From Thermothielavioides terrestris NRRL 8126 (Eukaryota > Ascomycota > Sordariomycetes > Sordariales > Chaetomiaceae), in assembly GCF_000226115.1 (NCBI RefSeq), contig NC_016458.1, forward strand, positions 5,614,001 through 5,678,000: DNA of 64,000 nt. The letters are read 5' to 3'. The position numbers were made by a program, and so were the translations under genes. Below, in pieces: positions 9,726 through 22,900 of this stretch; within the stretch, counting starts at the first letter, position 1; each line of letters opens with the position of its first letter. The notes beneath the pieces are model-generated. The model saw nothing but the letters and a program-made list of their open reading frames with translations. It was not told the origin of the DNA and did no database searches.

Positions 9726-12086
9726 ATGCCGATCCGCGTCAAATCGCGCCAGCAGCAGCAGGAGGCGGATGCAGCCGCCATGCTGCGGACCCCGTCCCCC
9801 TCGGCACGCCAAGCCCGGTTCGGCGCCGAGCTGCCGGACATCGACGACACGGACTGCTTCCGCGTGCTGGTCAAAAAGCTCTCCGTCTACATTGCCAACG
9901 TGATCGTGCTGCCCTCGACCTTCGAGCAGCTCAGAACCACGGCAGCCGGCGACGGCCTGCGCGTTCTGGTCGACCACCTGGCGCTCAATTGCACTCATCC
10001 TGCCGTTGTGAATGCACTGCTGTAAGTTGGCTCGTCCGGTCCAGTGCTACGTCGCGGCCGATGAATTGGCGCGCTGACCCTGACGTCTGCTGCAGTGCCC
10101 TGAAGTGGCATTATGACGCCATCAGCGAGGATAAGGGGCTGAATGAGGCCCGTGCCAATGCCTGCGAGATTGTCGCCTGGCGCTTCCTCACCCACCTCTC
10201 TGAGAGGGAGGCTGTCGACTACTGCCTCTATGAGATTCCGGATCCCAAGGCCTCTGACGTGCTTGCTCCCAACGACGAGGAAGACGCCGTCGTCGACGAG
10301 CACAGCTCTCTTCTAGGCCAGGCCCTGCGTGACACCGCCAACTCGGCCCGCCAGGTTCTCGCTGAGTCGGGGAGCAGCAAACGCAACCTCCTCCTGCATT
10401 CCCTTTCCCGGCTCACTATGAGTATGACGGGTGACTACGACGACGAGGAGGAAGAGGATCCCACGGCCCACTTCGCCAATCTCAATGCCCTCGAGATCGC
10501 AGCCATTGCCGGCGCCAAGCGATTCCTCAGCCAGAACATCGTTCAGAAGATCATCACGGGGATATGGAATGGGGACATCATTTTCTGGGATAGTTTGTCT
10601 GTCCACTCGGTCAAAAAGCCGCGCTTCTACAAACCCGCCACCGCCGACCCCTTCTCGCGCCTCCGCGTGCCCAAGTATCTCAAGTCTTTTGAGGTCCTGT
10701 TCTTCGCCAGCTTCCTCTTTCTATATTACGCCGTGTTGCTGGAGCGGAACCCGACTCGTATCACCACCCTCGAGGTCTTTTTGTGTCTCTGGCTCGCAGC
10801 GTTTGCCTACGATGAGCTGAGCGAGTGGATAGATGCCGGCTCGATCTTCTACGCTGCTGACGTTTGGGTACGCGTCGCTCAGCTCAAGAGGATCCTACGA
10901 GGTGGGCGCACGTTCCGATGGCTAATTCTGTCTTGCAGAATGTTTTCGACATGGTCATGATCGGAATTGGCGCCACCTACTTTGTCCTGAGTACGCCACT
11001 CCAGCACTCCTCCATGCTTGTGATAACTAACCGTAGCTAGGAATTGTCGGTCTGCAAACGCACAATTCTCGGCTCGTCGACTTGGCTTTTGACGTCTTGG
11101 CACTCGAGGCGCTCTTCATGGTGCCGCGGGTTTTCTCCGTCCTCAGCCTAAGCCCGTACTGGGGGACCCTTATACCCTGCCTCAAGGAGATGGGCAAGGA
11201 TTTCCTCAAGTTCATGGTTCTGGTGGTTGTCATCTACCTGGGATTCTTAACCACCTTCACGCTGGTCGGCCGCGATTCTTACTCCCTTCCGGACATGACG
11301 GGCTTCTTGACCAGGATCTTCTTCGGCTCCAGCGGCGTCGGCTTCGACATCATGCACAACATTGACCCCGTCTTTGGACCGCCCCTCATGGTCCTGTTCG
11401 TCATGCTCAGCTCCATCCTGCTCACCGGCTCCCTGACAGGTATGCTGTCCAACAGCTTCTCGCGCGTCATCACGCACGCCCGCGAGGAATATCTCCATGT
11501 CTACAGCGTCTACGTGCTCGAGGCGTCCACGAGCAACCGCCTCACGCACTTCTACCCTCCATTCAACCTCCTCGCTCTCGTCATCTTCCGCCCACTGCGC
11601 CTCTTCCTCCCCTCGGACGACAGATTTCGCCAGGCCCGCATCCTGCTCCTCAAGGCAACCCACCTCCCCATCGTCGCTGTGATCCAGCTGTACGAATGGG
11701 TCCGCGGCACCTCGGGCAAGGGCACGCAGTACAACGGCTTCCGCGGCCCGCGCCACACGACCATTGCCAGCCCGAGCAACCCGGCCAGGCGCTTGGCGCA
11801 GCAGCAGCACCGGCATTCGATGTCTTCGCTGCGCGCCGACGCGGCTGTGCCCTTCGCGCTGCAGGCGCCTCCGCGCCCGATCGGGCCCGGCGATTCGTCC
11901 CGCCTCACGCCGCGGCAGCGCCAGGCGGCCGCCGAGGCGTCCGAGGAAGAGGCCCTTGGCGAGCCGTCGACCGATGTCGAGGTGCGCATTGCCGACCTGG
12001 CGCTCAAGATTGACCGCTTGACGGAGCTGGTCGTGGCGCTGCAGGCGCAGCAGAGCCGCCGGCTAGACGATGTTTCCGTTGCGTAG
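9726..12086 (+). CDS. yvc1: Yvc1-like vacuolar TRP cation channel
   Basis: Four exons, 9726-10021, 10096-10867, 10939-10990 and 11041-12086, encode 721 residues; introns are 74, 71 and 50 nt. The start is the ATG of MPIRVKSRQQQQ. A cytosolic N-terminal region with a helical domain (DCFRVLVKKLSVYIANVIV, then ALKWHYDAISEDKGLNEARA) and an acidic stretch (YDDEEEEDP) precedes the membrane domain. Hydrophobic spans begin at KYLKSFEVLFFASFLFLYY and continue across introns 2 and 3. The pore region is read at LTRIFFGSSGVGFD, followed by the last span (MVLFVMLSSILLTGSLTGML). The C-terminal tail is Gln/Pro-rich and ends in a short coiled coil. This layout matches fungal homologues of yeast Yvc1, which release Ca2+ from the vacuole under hyperosmotic shock. 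Orthology is inferred by family resemblance. Its 3' end faces the HET-like gene 452 bp away. Confidence 0.9.
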
Positions 12087-12538
12087 GACGGGGAGATGAG
12101 GTAGTAAGTTGCCGTGATTCCATATTCCGGTGCTTCCAACATAGGTGCCTTCGGGAGTTCTGTTTCGTTCTGTCTTGCTTAGATCTGCTTTGCGTTTCAG
12201 AGCAAGCATTGAGTTGGTGTCGGGGCGTGTCGATGTGTTGTGTGACTTTTGTTCAGGATCCTTTCAGCACCAGTCATTGCTTGGGTACTAGCTTCGTTCT
12301 TACACTTGTCTGCTTTTCCGTCTCTCAGGCCCGCTATTCTGAGTTTGTGCAAGTGGCCTGCTCTTAAGGCGTGATCATAAATGCTGCATGGCTCTGCGCA
12401 GAGCTCTTGTTTGGTCATTCATGAAAACTCATTACCATCAGACTCAGCATATCAAGTTGGATTCGTCTCCCACGAACAAAGTACTGACCATTCTGCTGTG
12501 TTCCCGACACAAGAAGAGACAGCAAGGAACCACGCGGG
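12087..12538. other. Convergent 3' intergenic spacer
   Basis: This 452-bp spacer lies between the stop codons of two converging genes and should hold both polyadenylation regions. No gene, repeat or RNA was recognised. Confidence 0.5.
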
Positions 12539-14824
12539 CTAATACATGTAAATCATCCACCCGTCCCCCAACACCGACTTTACCGTCACTGCCTGGGGGC
12601 TGCCCGGGAACGTGAAATCGCCAATGCCCAGAAATATCCCACCACCGATGCGAGTATTGGCGGAACCGGTCCCCCTCATTGGCCCCGTCCTAAAATCCGT
12701 CAGCACCACGCACCGCACCACCACGACCCGTGCCACGTCGTTGGTCTCGATCGTCCCGCTGTAGACCGACACATCCTCGATCGGCAACAGCACCACGGGC
12801 ACGTTCGCGCCGAACGTGTCATTGCGGAACGCGACACCGAAATCCACCTCCTTCACGAAGCAGCGCGCCGACTTGACTGGATAGATTCCCGGGTTCTGCG
12901 GCACGTTCAAGGCCTCGCTCGCGTAGAAGCGGCAGGCCGTCCAAGCCGGCCCTTCCGGCACCACGACGGGCGTGGTCGCGCTGCCGGCGCCGGCAACGCC
13001 GCTGGCGGGGGTCGTCACTGTCAGCCCGCCGTAGCAGAAGAAGCCGTACAGCGGCGTCGCGTTGCCGAACGACGCATCCTCCGGGCCGATCACCATCGCG
13101 TCCGACGGCGCGACGAATGGCTGCACCCCCAGCTCCGCCTCCACCACGCGCGAGTGCCGCAGCTGCGGCAGCGCGATGTGGTCCCGGATGGCGGCCGCGC
13201 CCATCAGCAGCACGTTGGGCGTGTAGGGCACCAGCTGCGTGACGGAGATGTCGTCGGGAATGACGTGCGCGGCGACCGGACCGGCGGTGGGCGGCGGCTG
13301 GCTTCCCACGCGGCTGGTGATGAAGACGCCGAGCGACGAGAACTGCCAGGTCCGCTGCAGGATCGACAGCCAGTCGCCATGGCCGGCGGTGACCTCGCCG
13401 GGGAACCGGGAGTCCCACTCGCCGCGCGTCGGCTTGCTTAGCAGCACCATCTTCCAGTTGTAGCGGTCGACCAGCGTCGCGAGCAGCGCGCGCCGCCGCT
13501 CGTTGAGGTCGTCCGGCCCGCCCAGCCCGTCGGGTGCGTCGTCGGGCAGGACCACGCGCAGCGCGCCCAGGATCGCGTTGACGCAGTAGTCGCCCTCACT
13601 CATGGTTCTGACGCCGCGCGCCTTGGCCGCCTCGATCAGGCTCAGCGGCGAGTCGACGGCGAGGCCGACCAGGCCGGTCTCGTAGAGGTCTCTGTGCAGG
13701 GTCTGCAGCTCGGCGGCGATCGCGGCCTGGTTGGTCTCGATGGCCTTGGTGACGAAGCCGGCGATGTCGCAGGCCAGCAGCGACGCGCGCGCGGTGAGGT
13801 CGATCAGTGTGAACTCGTCTCGGAAGCAGGCGTCGGATCGGAAGGTGTTGCCCGCCCTGTCGACGATGCGCGCGAACTGGGACGGCGCGCGCCTAGCCAG
13901 GAGCTGGTTGTTCCTCGGGTCGATCACGTAGTCTGCGTTGAGCAGGATGCCTTCCTGGAAGGTCCACATGGACGACAGCCTGCGTCGTGATGAGGAGGTT
14001 AGTTAGCAACTTGGGTCCGCGATGAGGAGGAGATGGTGATGGCAACTCCCATACCAGTTGTCCTCCAGCTTCATGGTCCGGAAGTTCTGGACCGACTGTC
14101 TGGCTGCCGCAACGGCGGCGCCGAGGTTCTCCAACGTGCGGCCGGATTGCTCATTCTCAAGCATCCTTTGGATGCTCGTCACCTGGGGGCTGCCTGTTGC
14201 GACGAAGCGGATATCGTGCATCCAGATGAAGCCCTTCTTGGCGAGGGTGTAGATGTAGAACTGCTTGCTAATCTCCTCTGCCGAGACGGCTTTGAGCCCG
14301 TCGTCGGAGAGGGTCCCGATGATGTGTCCCCGCCTGGCCGGGTCCGGGTCAGGTGTGCCGTCGCTGTTCCAGTACTGCGGAATGCAGGCCCAATCCCTGT
14401 GCGCCGTGTGAGCCCAAATCCAAGAGGTGCTTCATCATGGTTGATGTTATCCGTCGATCGACACTCGGACATACCACCAGACATATTTCATGTTGAGCCT
14501 CTCCACAATGGCCCGGACCTCTTCAATGGTGAAACGTCCATCTTGTAGCTTCGGAATGTCCCACCGGATGGGGTTCGGGCCCGTGTCGATACGGTCAAAC
14601 TTGGGGGCATTGGGCGAAGTCTCGCGCTTTTTCTTATCCTGGAAGCGGCCCCATGTGTAAGAGATGATGCCGAAGCCGACGGCGTCAAGCTCACGGGCAA
14701 CAGTGGGGTCGTTTTCGACATCGCGGATTTCGAAGTTTGGCACCACCTGCAGGATGAACCTGGGCTTGGGAATGTTGCTGTTACCGGCGAACCGGCCCTG
14801 GATGGCACTAGCGGTGGCGCCCAT
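12539..14824 (-). CDS. HET-like (heterokaryon incompatibility) domain protein
   Basis: Three exons, 14824-14463, 14396-14055 and 13979-12539, give 714 residues. The exon 2/3 junction is clear: the Trp codon of DNWLSSMWTFQEG is split by a 75-nt intron. The exon 1/2 junction (donor GTCGAT, acceptor CACAG, 66 nt) is the only pair found that restores frame into DWACIPQYWN, but is less certain. Diagnostic pieces are AVGFGIISYTWGR near residue 50, MKYVWW followed by the CIPQ segment near 115-130, and MWTFQEG near 240. These match the ordered motifs of the HET domain, found in fungal non-self recognition and regulated cell death. The start MGATAS could be N-myristoylated. An ATG at 14908 would add 28 residues, and I prefer 14824. 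The C-terminal half is unrecognised. The gene sits 0.4 kb from the retrotransposon block yet shows no RIP damage. Confidence 0.8.
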
Positions 14825-15212
14825 GTCTGCGGTGAGGGAGAGAAAGGAAGAGAAAAGGGGTGGGCTTTGGTGGGAGATCTCGTCGCGAGGCAGGGCAAGG
14901 AGGAGCATGGGTTGGGCATACGCTCATATACGCTAATGTTGCTCCTATGCTCGTCGGCATCCTCGCGACTCAGTCACCATGGCCGGCCGGCCGCCTTTGG
15001 CCCTCATCCGGGTTGTTGACTTCCCGTGGCGCATCGTTGTGCGCCATCCAGCCCTGACCGCGGAGTTATTCCGCACGACTGCCGACAGTCGGCGGCTTGC
15101 CGCATCCGTGCTAGGTTGCGAGGGACTCTGCTACTCAGCTAGCCATGATCGATGGGGATTTGTTGTTGTTGTTGTTGTTCTTGGCACTTAACGAGTCCAA
15201 TGATCGAGGGAG
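14825..15212. other. HET-like gene upstream region
   Basis: This GC-normal DNA lies between the HET-like start codon and the target duplication of the Copia element. It contains a short GTT microsatellite (about 15161-15178). It is probably the promoter of the HET-like gene, now capped by the retrotransposon stack. Confidence 0.5.
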
Positions 15213-15217
15213 AGAGA

Positions 15218-15435
15218 TGTCAGAACCTGGGCCTCAATACCGGGGGCTCGGCACCCACAGGCCGTGCTGCCGTAATTAGGATCCACCAGAGCCACAGATC
15301 TAGATGCCCAGAGTAGCCCTCCTCTACACACACTTTGATCAATACAACGAACAACACTATCATTGATCACCATCTCTATATATTAGGCACTTCGTAATAG
15401 CTTCATTGTCTCCTTCCTATATAGTAGCTTTGTCA
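15218..15435 (+). repeat. Copia 5' LTR
   Basis: This 218-bp repeat begins TGTCAGAACC and ends CTTTGTCA. It matches 44141-44358 along its whole length with differences that are C/T or G/A. It is the boundary where GC-normal flank changes to AT-rich DNA. A short open frame inside both LTRs is not a gene. Confidence 0.92.
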
Positions 15436-18400
15436 ATTAAGAGTCTTATTTGCCTCGAGAACCCGTTAAAACACTATATAGCTCTATATACAACGATTAG
15501 TAAAATCCTTTACTAATACCCCTAAAAAGGATTATTAGAATAGCTACTATATCTTCGAAGGCCAATATAAAGATTAACATTATCCTAGCGAGCCTCAACG
15601 ACTAGGTACCCTAGTATCGCTAGTTTGTTAACAAGGCTATATACTATAAACTTATAAACTATTTCGAAGATAAGGAGGATCGCCTTCGCCCTACCTTAGA
15701 GAGCGTTAACGCCTATAATATAGTCTAGGAGTATATTAATTAGAAGCTCTAGATATATATTATTGAACTAAAGGACACCGAAGATACCAAGGCCTACTAT
15801 ATAGCTTATATTGTAGCCTATAGCGTACTTCGCAACGACCCTTATAACGAACTTTACAACGAGGTCTACGAATATACTCCCAATGTAGAAGCCAACGATT
15901 AAGGCGATCAACTACTTTATAACGAAGATCGCTAATCTATTACTATACTTAGCTACTATAATCGTAGTAACGATAGCTACTCTAACAACGAATAGCACTA
16001 TAGACCTTTGCCTACTGTTGAATCGCTTAATATAGCCTACTAGGAGGTATATAGGGCCCTTAAGAAGAAGCTTAAAAGCAATATTACTACGTTTATTATA
16101 ATAATCTATAAAGAGTGTAATAACTATAATTAGAAGTATAAGCTCTAATACCAACGGCTTAATTAGATAGAACACTTTATAACTACTACTATATTAATGA
16201 ACTACTATACTATATACTTTTTAAAGGGCTACTCCCTTCGAATATAATATTACAACCTTAAGAAGATTGTAAAACCTACTATAGAGACCGAACTCGAGCT
16301 CCGAATATATCTTCGAATCTACTTCGATATACTTAAGTACCTTAGGAATATATATATAAGGGCTACCAAGTTTAAGAGGTAGATCGTTAAATAGGAGAAC
16401 CTAATAGATAAATTGACTATCTAAGGGCTTACTAAAGCTAAGAATCTAGGTATCTAGTTTACTAAACTAATATAGGCCCTTATAAACCCTATTCTAATAT
16501 TTGTTTTATACTATTAGACAAACTAGATAGACTAGATTAAAAAGCTTAGGTTTAGAGATATTGCTACTATAGTCTATAAAGGCGCTAAACCGTTCCTCGA
16601 GAAAGCTCTTAAATACGTTAGCAAAGGCTCCTTTGTAATATATAGAGCTTAGGAGAAAGAAAACAATACCATTGACTACTAAGAACAATAGGGTGACTAT
16701 ACTTATTAGAGCCCCTATAAAGAGGGCGTTAAAGGTAGAAGATTATAGGCTAAGCAGAAGCTTAGTGCAGCTTCTATACCTACTATTCTTATAGTATAGT
16801 CCTCGAATATACCCTAGTGCTATACCTATAACCACTTCTATATAACCGAGCTATATTACTACCTATATCTAGAGAATGTACTAGAGGGCTAGGAGGCTAG
16901 ACCTTATATTAAGGCGTGTATAGGAGCGAATTTAAAGAGCGATTTATCTCTATAAGCTAAAGCGAATAGGCTCTATATAAAGAGATCTAGAACTACGATC
17001 AATAACGACTCTAAGAGCGATAGCGGCGATAAATTACATTAACTAGCTATAGTTTAAGCGGTATAACCTTCGAAGGTACTATAGCTATCGAACTAGGCGG
17101 TATTATACCAATAAGTGTAAAATACAAGTACTAAACACTAGGATTAAGATTATACTAATAGGTATAATACTAACTAAGGCACTAAAAACTATACCAATAG
17201 ACGTAGTGCTAATTAGGCTACCTAGGAGCTAAACGTTGCTCTTAAATACTAGAGTATAGGACGTAATACTAACTAGGCCGCCTAGGAGCCGAATATAGCT
17301 CTAAATAGATCGAACAATAGTACTATACCTCTAAGTAGACTAAATAACATCGCCCTATTTAGCTATTAAATAGCTCGTAGATATATATAGCGAGCTATAG
17401 GCAAATGCTTAGCGAGCTTTATAGCGATCTAAGCAATATACTAAATGGGAGAATTATATCCCCTAATTAACTTAGTGATCCTAGATTTAGGATCAACTAT
17501 TTATATTGCTAACCACCTTAGTAAGTTTAAAAGGCCTTTTAAACTAGTAGCGCTTAACGACTATATCTAGGTAGGTAAATACCCTATTTAGATCGAGGGA
17601 TATAGCAAGATAGATATTAAACTATAGAACAACGAGGGTATCGTAATCATTACGTTATACAATGTTGTATACTACCTAACTTTTATATATAATATTGTAT
17701 CGCTAAAACAACTTAACTAGCGAGGGATCTAGTAGGACAATAGCCTATAGAGCGTACTAAAGTACCCTTTTAGGCAGTACGATCACTCCCTCCTTAGATA
17801 TAGTACTAAACTTTTCTAATAGTACGTCCTTAAGTATATACTAGAGGACTATACGCCTATAGCCTTCGTAATTAGAATATAGAAGCTTAAACGCCTTATA
17901 AGACGTATAGAGAGCGTAGTAAATACTATAACGTAGTACCTACACCTTAGCTATATAGGCCCTAGAGCGCTAGAACACTTCGTTAATTGTTTAAAAGGAG
18001 GCCGAATCAAAGGCATCCCAACTGTTGAGTATAATAGCTATAGCCTCAGTAAGTTAAAACGCTACCCTAGCCGAATACTAAGACCATTTAACTTTAGCCT
18101 AGGCGATCGGATCGCCTTAGACCTTTATCTTTATAAGGAAGGCCAACAGGGTTTTAAATACTTGCTCCTAGCGATAAACCGTTATTTAGATCTTATATAG
18201 GGTTACTATCTATATAACTACGAGGTGGCTAGCATCTTAGTAGCTATTAAATACCTTGTATAGTTCCTTAGAACGTAGTATAAATTATAGATCAAAGTTC
18301 TAGAGTATAACAATGAGTTCACCTAGGCAAGTATTATTACCAACTAGGTATATAAGCAAGGTATTAAGATTGAGCTCTTTACGCCTAATACCTTTACTTA

Positions 18401-19703
18401 GAATAGTAGTGCTAAGCGCTTAGGGGGTATAATCAAGGAGAAGGCTAGAGCAATAGCCAACGGTATATAGTTGCTATAGCAACTATAGCTAGAGATTACT
18501 AGAGTAGTAGTATATCTATATAATAGAACACCTTGTTTAACTACTGAATAGAGAATACTACTAGAGCGCTTTTATAGCGCCCTAGCTACTAGAGATAGCC
18601 TTAATATATTAGAGTATAAGCTATACTAAGGCTACTTAAAGGTCTATAGCTATAAGGCGTTTACGATAATAGATACTACAAAGAAGAAGTAGAAGCGTCT
18701 AGAGCGCCTTCGACTAAGAGTATAGGTTAGGTATCTTGTTGGATATAACTCTTTGAATATCTATTGTATCTAGAACCTATCTACTAATTAGATGGTTTAT
18801 ATCTACGATATTATCTTTAATAAAAAATAAGTGTTCTCTAGCGATAAGGAGGAAATCGCTTAGAGACTTACTTAGATAGACCTTAAAGAGCTAAAGCACT
18901 GGCTTTAAGCTAAGTATATAGATAATACTAACTACGATAGTAACAACGAACTGTTGCCTACGATAGAAGAAGAAGAAGAGGAGCCTACTATAGCGATAGG
19001 TATACTATTAGAGATCAAATAAACAGAAGTGATCACTACTATTAAAGAAGCCCTAGATACTATCGTAGTAAAGGGCGATACCTTTAGAACCTTCCCTAAG
19101 TTCCTATATCTAACTCTACTACTAACACTACTAGCTATACTTATAACAGTAGCCTTCGTTGGCTTATTACCCTTATTATTACTACCTTCTCCTAAATAGA
19201 GGGAGAGCACCTCTAGTACACCCTAAACTAACGCTAAGTACAAGTTTAAACCGTAGTAGGCGGCCTTCTATATAGGAACGCTAGGCCTAAAGGCAAAGGC
19301 TAGGCGCCTAATTAGGAAGATAATCTATCTAGCCAAATAGAAGGAAAAAGAAAGAAAGCTTATATATAAGAAGGTTGCCTAACTAAAGTAAATAAATAAG
19401 CTAAATACTATCTACTAGTTATAGCTACTACTAGAGCTAAAATAGCATTTAGATCTTAGGGACCACCTACTAAAAGAGCTTTTCCTAGAGGCTAAATATA
19501 ATTACCTACGTAGCTATAAAATTAAACAATTCTAAGAGGAGGTTAGCCATTACAACGATTAAGTCAAGGGCAACTAGATCCTTAACAATATATAAGTATA
19601 TATCTATAAGCTTAATAAGATAGGGCACCTTGTCAAATATAAGGCGAGACTTATTGTTTATAGCGATCAATAATAGAAGACCTTAGTAGAAGAGAACTAT
19701 ATA
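15436..19703 (+). pseudogene. Copia gag-protease-integrase remnant
   Basis: Reading through the RIP stops, the plus strand shows in order: a gag region; a degraded zinc knuckle at about 16,815-16,870, where cysteine codons have become Tyr (TGC to TAC); a protease active-site segment ILDLGST with Asp at 17484-17486; and an integrase from about 17,930 to 18,700 (HFVNCLKGG, GDRIALDLYLY, VLEYNNEF). The sequence continues into the reverse-transcriptase lead-in (LVEENYIA), where Gypsy-2 interrupts it. It resumes at 28,006. Non-functional. Confidence 0.85.
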
Positions 19704-19708
19704 GCAAC

Positions 19709-19958
19709 TGATATAGAGAAGTGCCGTAGATGCGTAGAATAACAAGATGTAGATTTATGATAGTGGTAGATCGAAGATCTAGGCGGTAATGCGCTAAGAA
19801 ATATATATCTATAGAGCAGAACATATATGCGTACACCGCCTGCCCGAATAGGCCTAACGTTGCAAAGTCTACAACGTAGGGCGTAGGGCACCTTTATCAA
19901 ATCTATATATATAGACATATAAGTTATATAACCCCCCTATTCCTCCTGCCCTATATCA
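19709..19958 (-). repeat. Gypsy-2 LTR, 3' LTR in element orientation
   Basis: This 250-bp repeat begins TGATATAGAG and ends CCTATATCA on the plus strand. It matches 27751-28000 without indels; the differences seen are transitions. Confidence 0.92.
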
Positions 19959-22900
19959 AGTCTAGGCCTATAGGAAAAAACGGCAATGCCCTCATTGCCT
20001 TACCTATCTAGATCCTCTATATCGTTAAATACCCTTCAATCGAGTACTACGACGTAGGGCTAGAAGCGTAGTGCCGGATTAATCCGGATAGCGATTATCT
20101 GACTTCTTCTATATCTTGTCATCGCTAGTAGGAACAAGGTTCTTACAAGGCTAGCTACGCTTATAGGCCGGTTAAAGTGCCTAATTAGGTATAGGAGGCT
20201 CTTTTCGAGAGACTAGGCGATCTAGATGATCGCCTTTACGAGCCTAGTATTCGTCGATCAGGCACTACGTATAGCGTAGCTTATATATAGTCTTCTAAAC
20301 GCTCTCTTCCTAGCTATAGCCAGTCCATTTGATTAGGTATTTAAGGCCTTTATATATAACCTTGTAGTCAAGGATTATATCAACCTTATATTTGTTATTT
20401 AATTCGTTGTTATTAGAGGAGCAGTCCAATTGAGAGTCGACGATTGGGCTAGGAGGCGGCGTATTATAGCCAAAAGGATTATCTTCCTAAGGAGCTAGAC
20501 GAAGGTAAATAACGGAAATGACTAGGTAGATACCTATATTGGCTAGGAGATCTAATTTATAAGCTAGGCGGCCAACGTAGCGCTTAATCGAAAAAGGCCT
20601 AGCGTACTATTGTAAGTACTTCTAAGACAAGTTGCCTAGGAGATAGTAACTATAATATAAGCGTAAATAAACCTTGTCATCTATATTGAACTTAATGTTA
20701 TAGTGTTTACTATTGTAATAGCGTTTAATATATACTATTGCGAAGTCTATACTTAATTGAGTATCCTAATATAGAGCATCTTATAAAGCTGGAATAGTAG
20801 CTAGCTTAGTAGTAGCCTAGTTAGTAAGAGCTTCTAAAGGTCTAGAAAGCTTAAAGCTGAAGAGCTACTTATAAAGCGAGGATTTAATAGCTTTAATATA
20901 AGCGTTGTTAAAGTACTATTATAGAGGTATAATGATATCTAGCTAATTGCCTTTAGGGTATTTAAATATATAGAAGCGAATTGCAATTTCTATAGTCTAG
21001 TTCTTATACTCTAAAAGGCTATCTACTTATAGGTAGTAGGATATTGTTATTAGCAACTTAGTACCTAGAGCTTTCTAAATGCTTTGCTAAAGGTTAGAAG
21101 TAAATTTGCAATTATAGTCGAAGATAATTGTAGTAGGTACGCCCTAGTCGCTAAGAAGCAGTTAACGAATTAGAATATACCCCTATTCCTAAGCTAAATA
21201 GTTAGAATTGCTAGGAATAAGGAGGGTATACTTCGATGACTTATAAGATACTATAAGCAAACTATTGAAATAGTTATAGTTTAGGAGCTGCTAAGGCAAA
21301 CTAGTAGCTAGGACCCTTGGTAGGCCTAGAATAAAATCGATAGCGATAACGTATATCGGCAAGGTATTAGATAGTCGAATTGGTTGATAGTTGCCTAGTT
21401 CAAAGCAACAATCTATTATATTGACTTAGTACTTTAGGTATAGTTTAATATACTTCTTAACGTTATAGGTTTTATAGGCTATCGATATACCTTGTAAGTC
21501 GTATAATATTCGCTTGATACCAAAGTAGTACTTCTTATTATAGATAGCTTCTAAGATAGTCTAAATTATATTGTAAGATATATAGAGTAAACGTAATCCG
21601 TCGAGTCGAATATTATAGAGAAGGCTATCTATAAAGATAAATGGGAGGCTAGGCTAAAAGAAAACTTTGCTACTGCCCTTAATAGCCGATTCGATAATAA
21701 GATCTTTGATAATAGCGGTGTACTTAGCGTTACAAGAGTATATAGCCGTAAAGCGAGCTTAAAGGTCGTTATCTAGTTTCGCTTTTATAAAGGCGAACTA
21801 GATATTGTTAAGGACTACGTCGTTATTACTAGAGCTATTCTTGTAGTTTAGATTATTCTATAGAGCTTTTAAACGGCTAAGCGTATTAGGCACTTGGTTT
21901 AGACGGCCTAGAAGATAATAGATCTCTAAGTTGTACTACGAAAGGTAAATAGAGGCGTTGATAAGCCTATAATTAGCTCGTTTAGTAGACAATATATCTA
22001 AAATAGTCTAGTTGACAATGCCTTTTGTAGAGGTATAATCTATAAGGACGACGATAGGCTTATATAACAAATAGATTATAGTATATAGCTTTTTAACTAC
22101 TTAAATAAAGTAAGTAACTTCCTATTTGGAAGGCCTATACTAGAGTTCCTCCTTTATAAAGCACCGGCTTAAGAATATAATAGGCTGAACTTAGGTTAAT
22201 AAGATAATAGTCCTAGGCTTCTACTTATAACTATCGGCAAAGTAGAACGCTATAACGCCGAAGCTATGCTCTAGATATCTATCGATCTATAAGAAGAGGG
22301 TCTTATCAAGGTCAAAGTAAACTAAAATAGTAGGGTCTAGCTTATAGATAGTATCTTAGATAGCTTCGAAAGAGGCTTTCTCAATAGGCGTCGGTTCAAA
22401 GGAAGTCCTAGCGTAATAGGCGGCGCACTTGCTAGGGTTGCCGTTTTCTACTTAGCCAATTGCTCAGCCTTTTATAAATAGCGCTGTCTTATAGTTCTAG
22501 AGAGGCTCGATAAGCTATATATAGTATAGGATTAGATAGTGTAGAAATCCCAAGGCACTAATATACTGCTCTAAGGCCTTTAAGTTGTTCGAAAAGGCGA
22601 GGTTCCTAAAGGCGGCGACACAATGCTTAGTATTAGTTAGTCTAAATCTATCGACGTAGAAACCTAGTAGCTCTATACTAGGATACGCGATATACGACTT
22701 AGCTAGTACAATAGAGATGTTCTTTCTCTTAAATAAACTAAAAATGGTTTCTAAGTACTTAGTATACTTATCTATAGTGTTGCTAAAGATGATAATATTA
22801 TCGATAAATATATAGACGAAAGAGGTGTAAAGGCGAAGCAACTAATCTATAAAATGCTAGATATATATAGGGGTATTGCAGTAGCCTATTAGGTACACTT

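Noticed and set aside
15188..15373. Similar short minus-strand ORFs here and at 44033-44296, apparently a duplicated small gene
   Set aside because: They lie in the two Copia LTRs and are similar because the LTRs are repeats.
22515..22841. A functional short reverse-transcriptase gene
   Set aside because: It is only the longest surviving piece of Gypsy-2 pol and carries Asn in place of a catalytic Asp.
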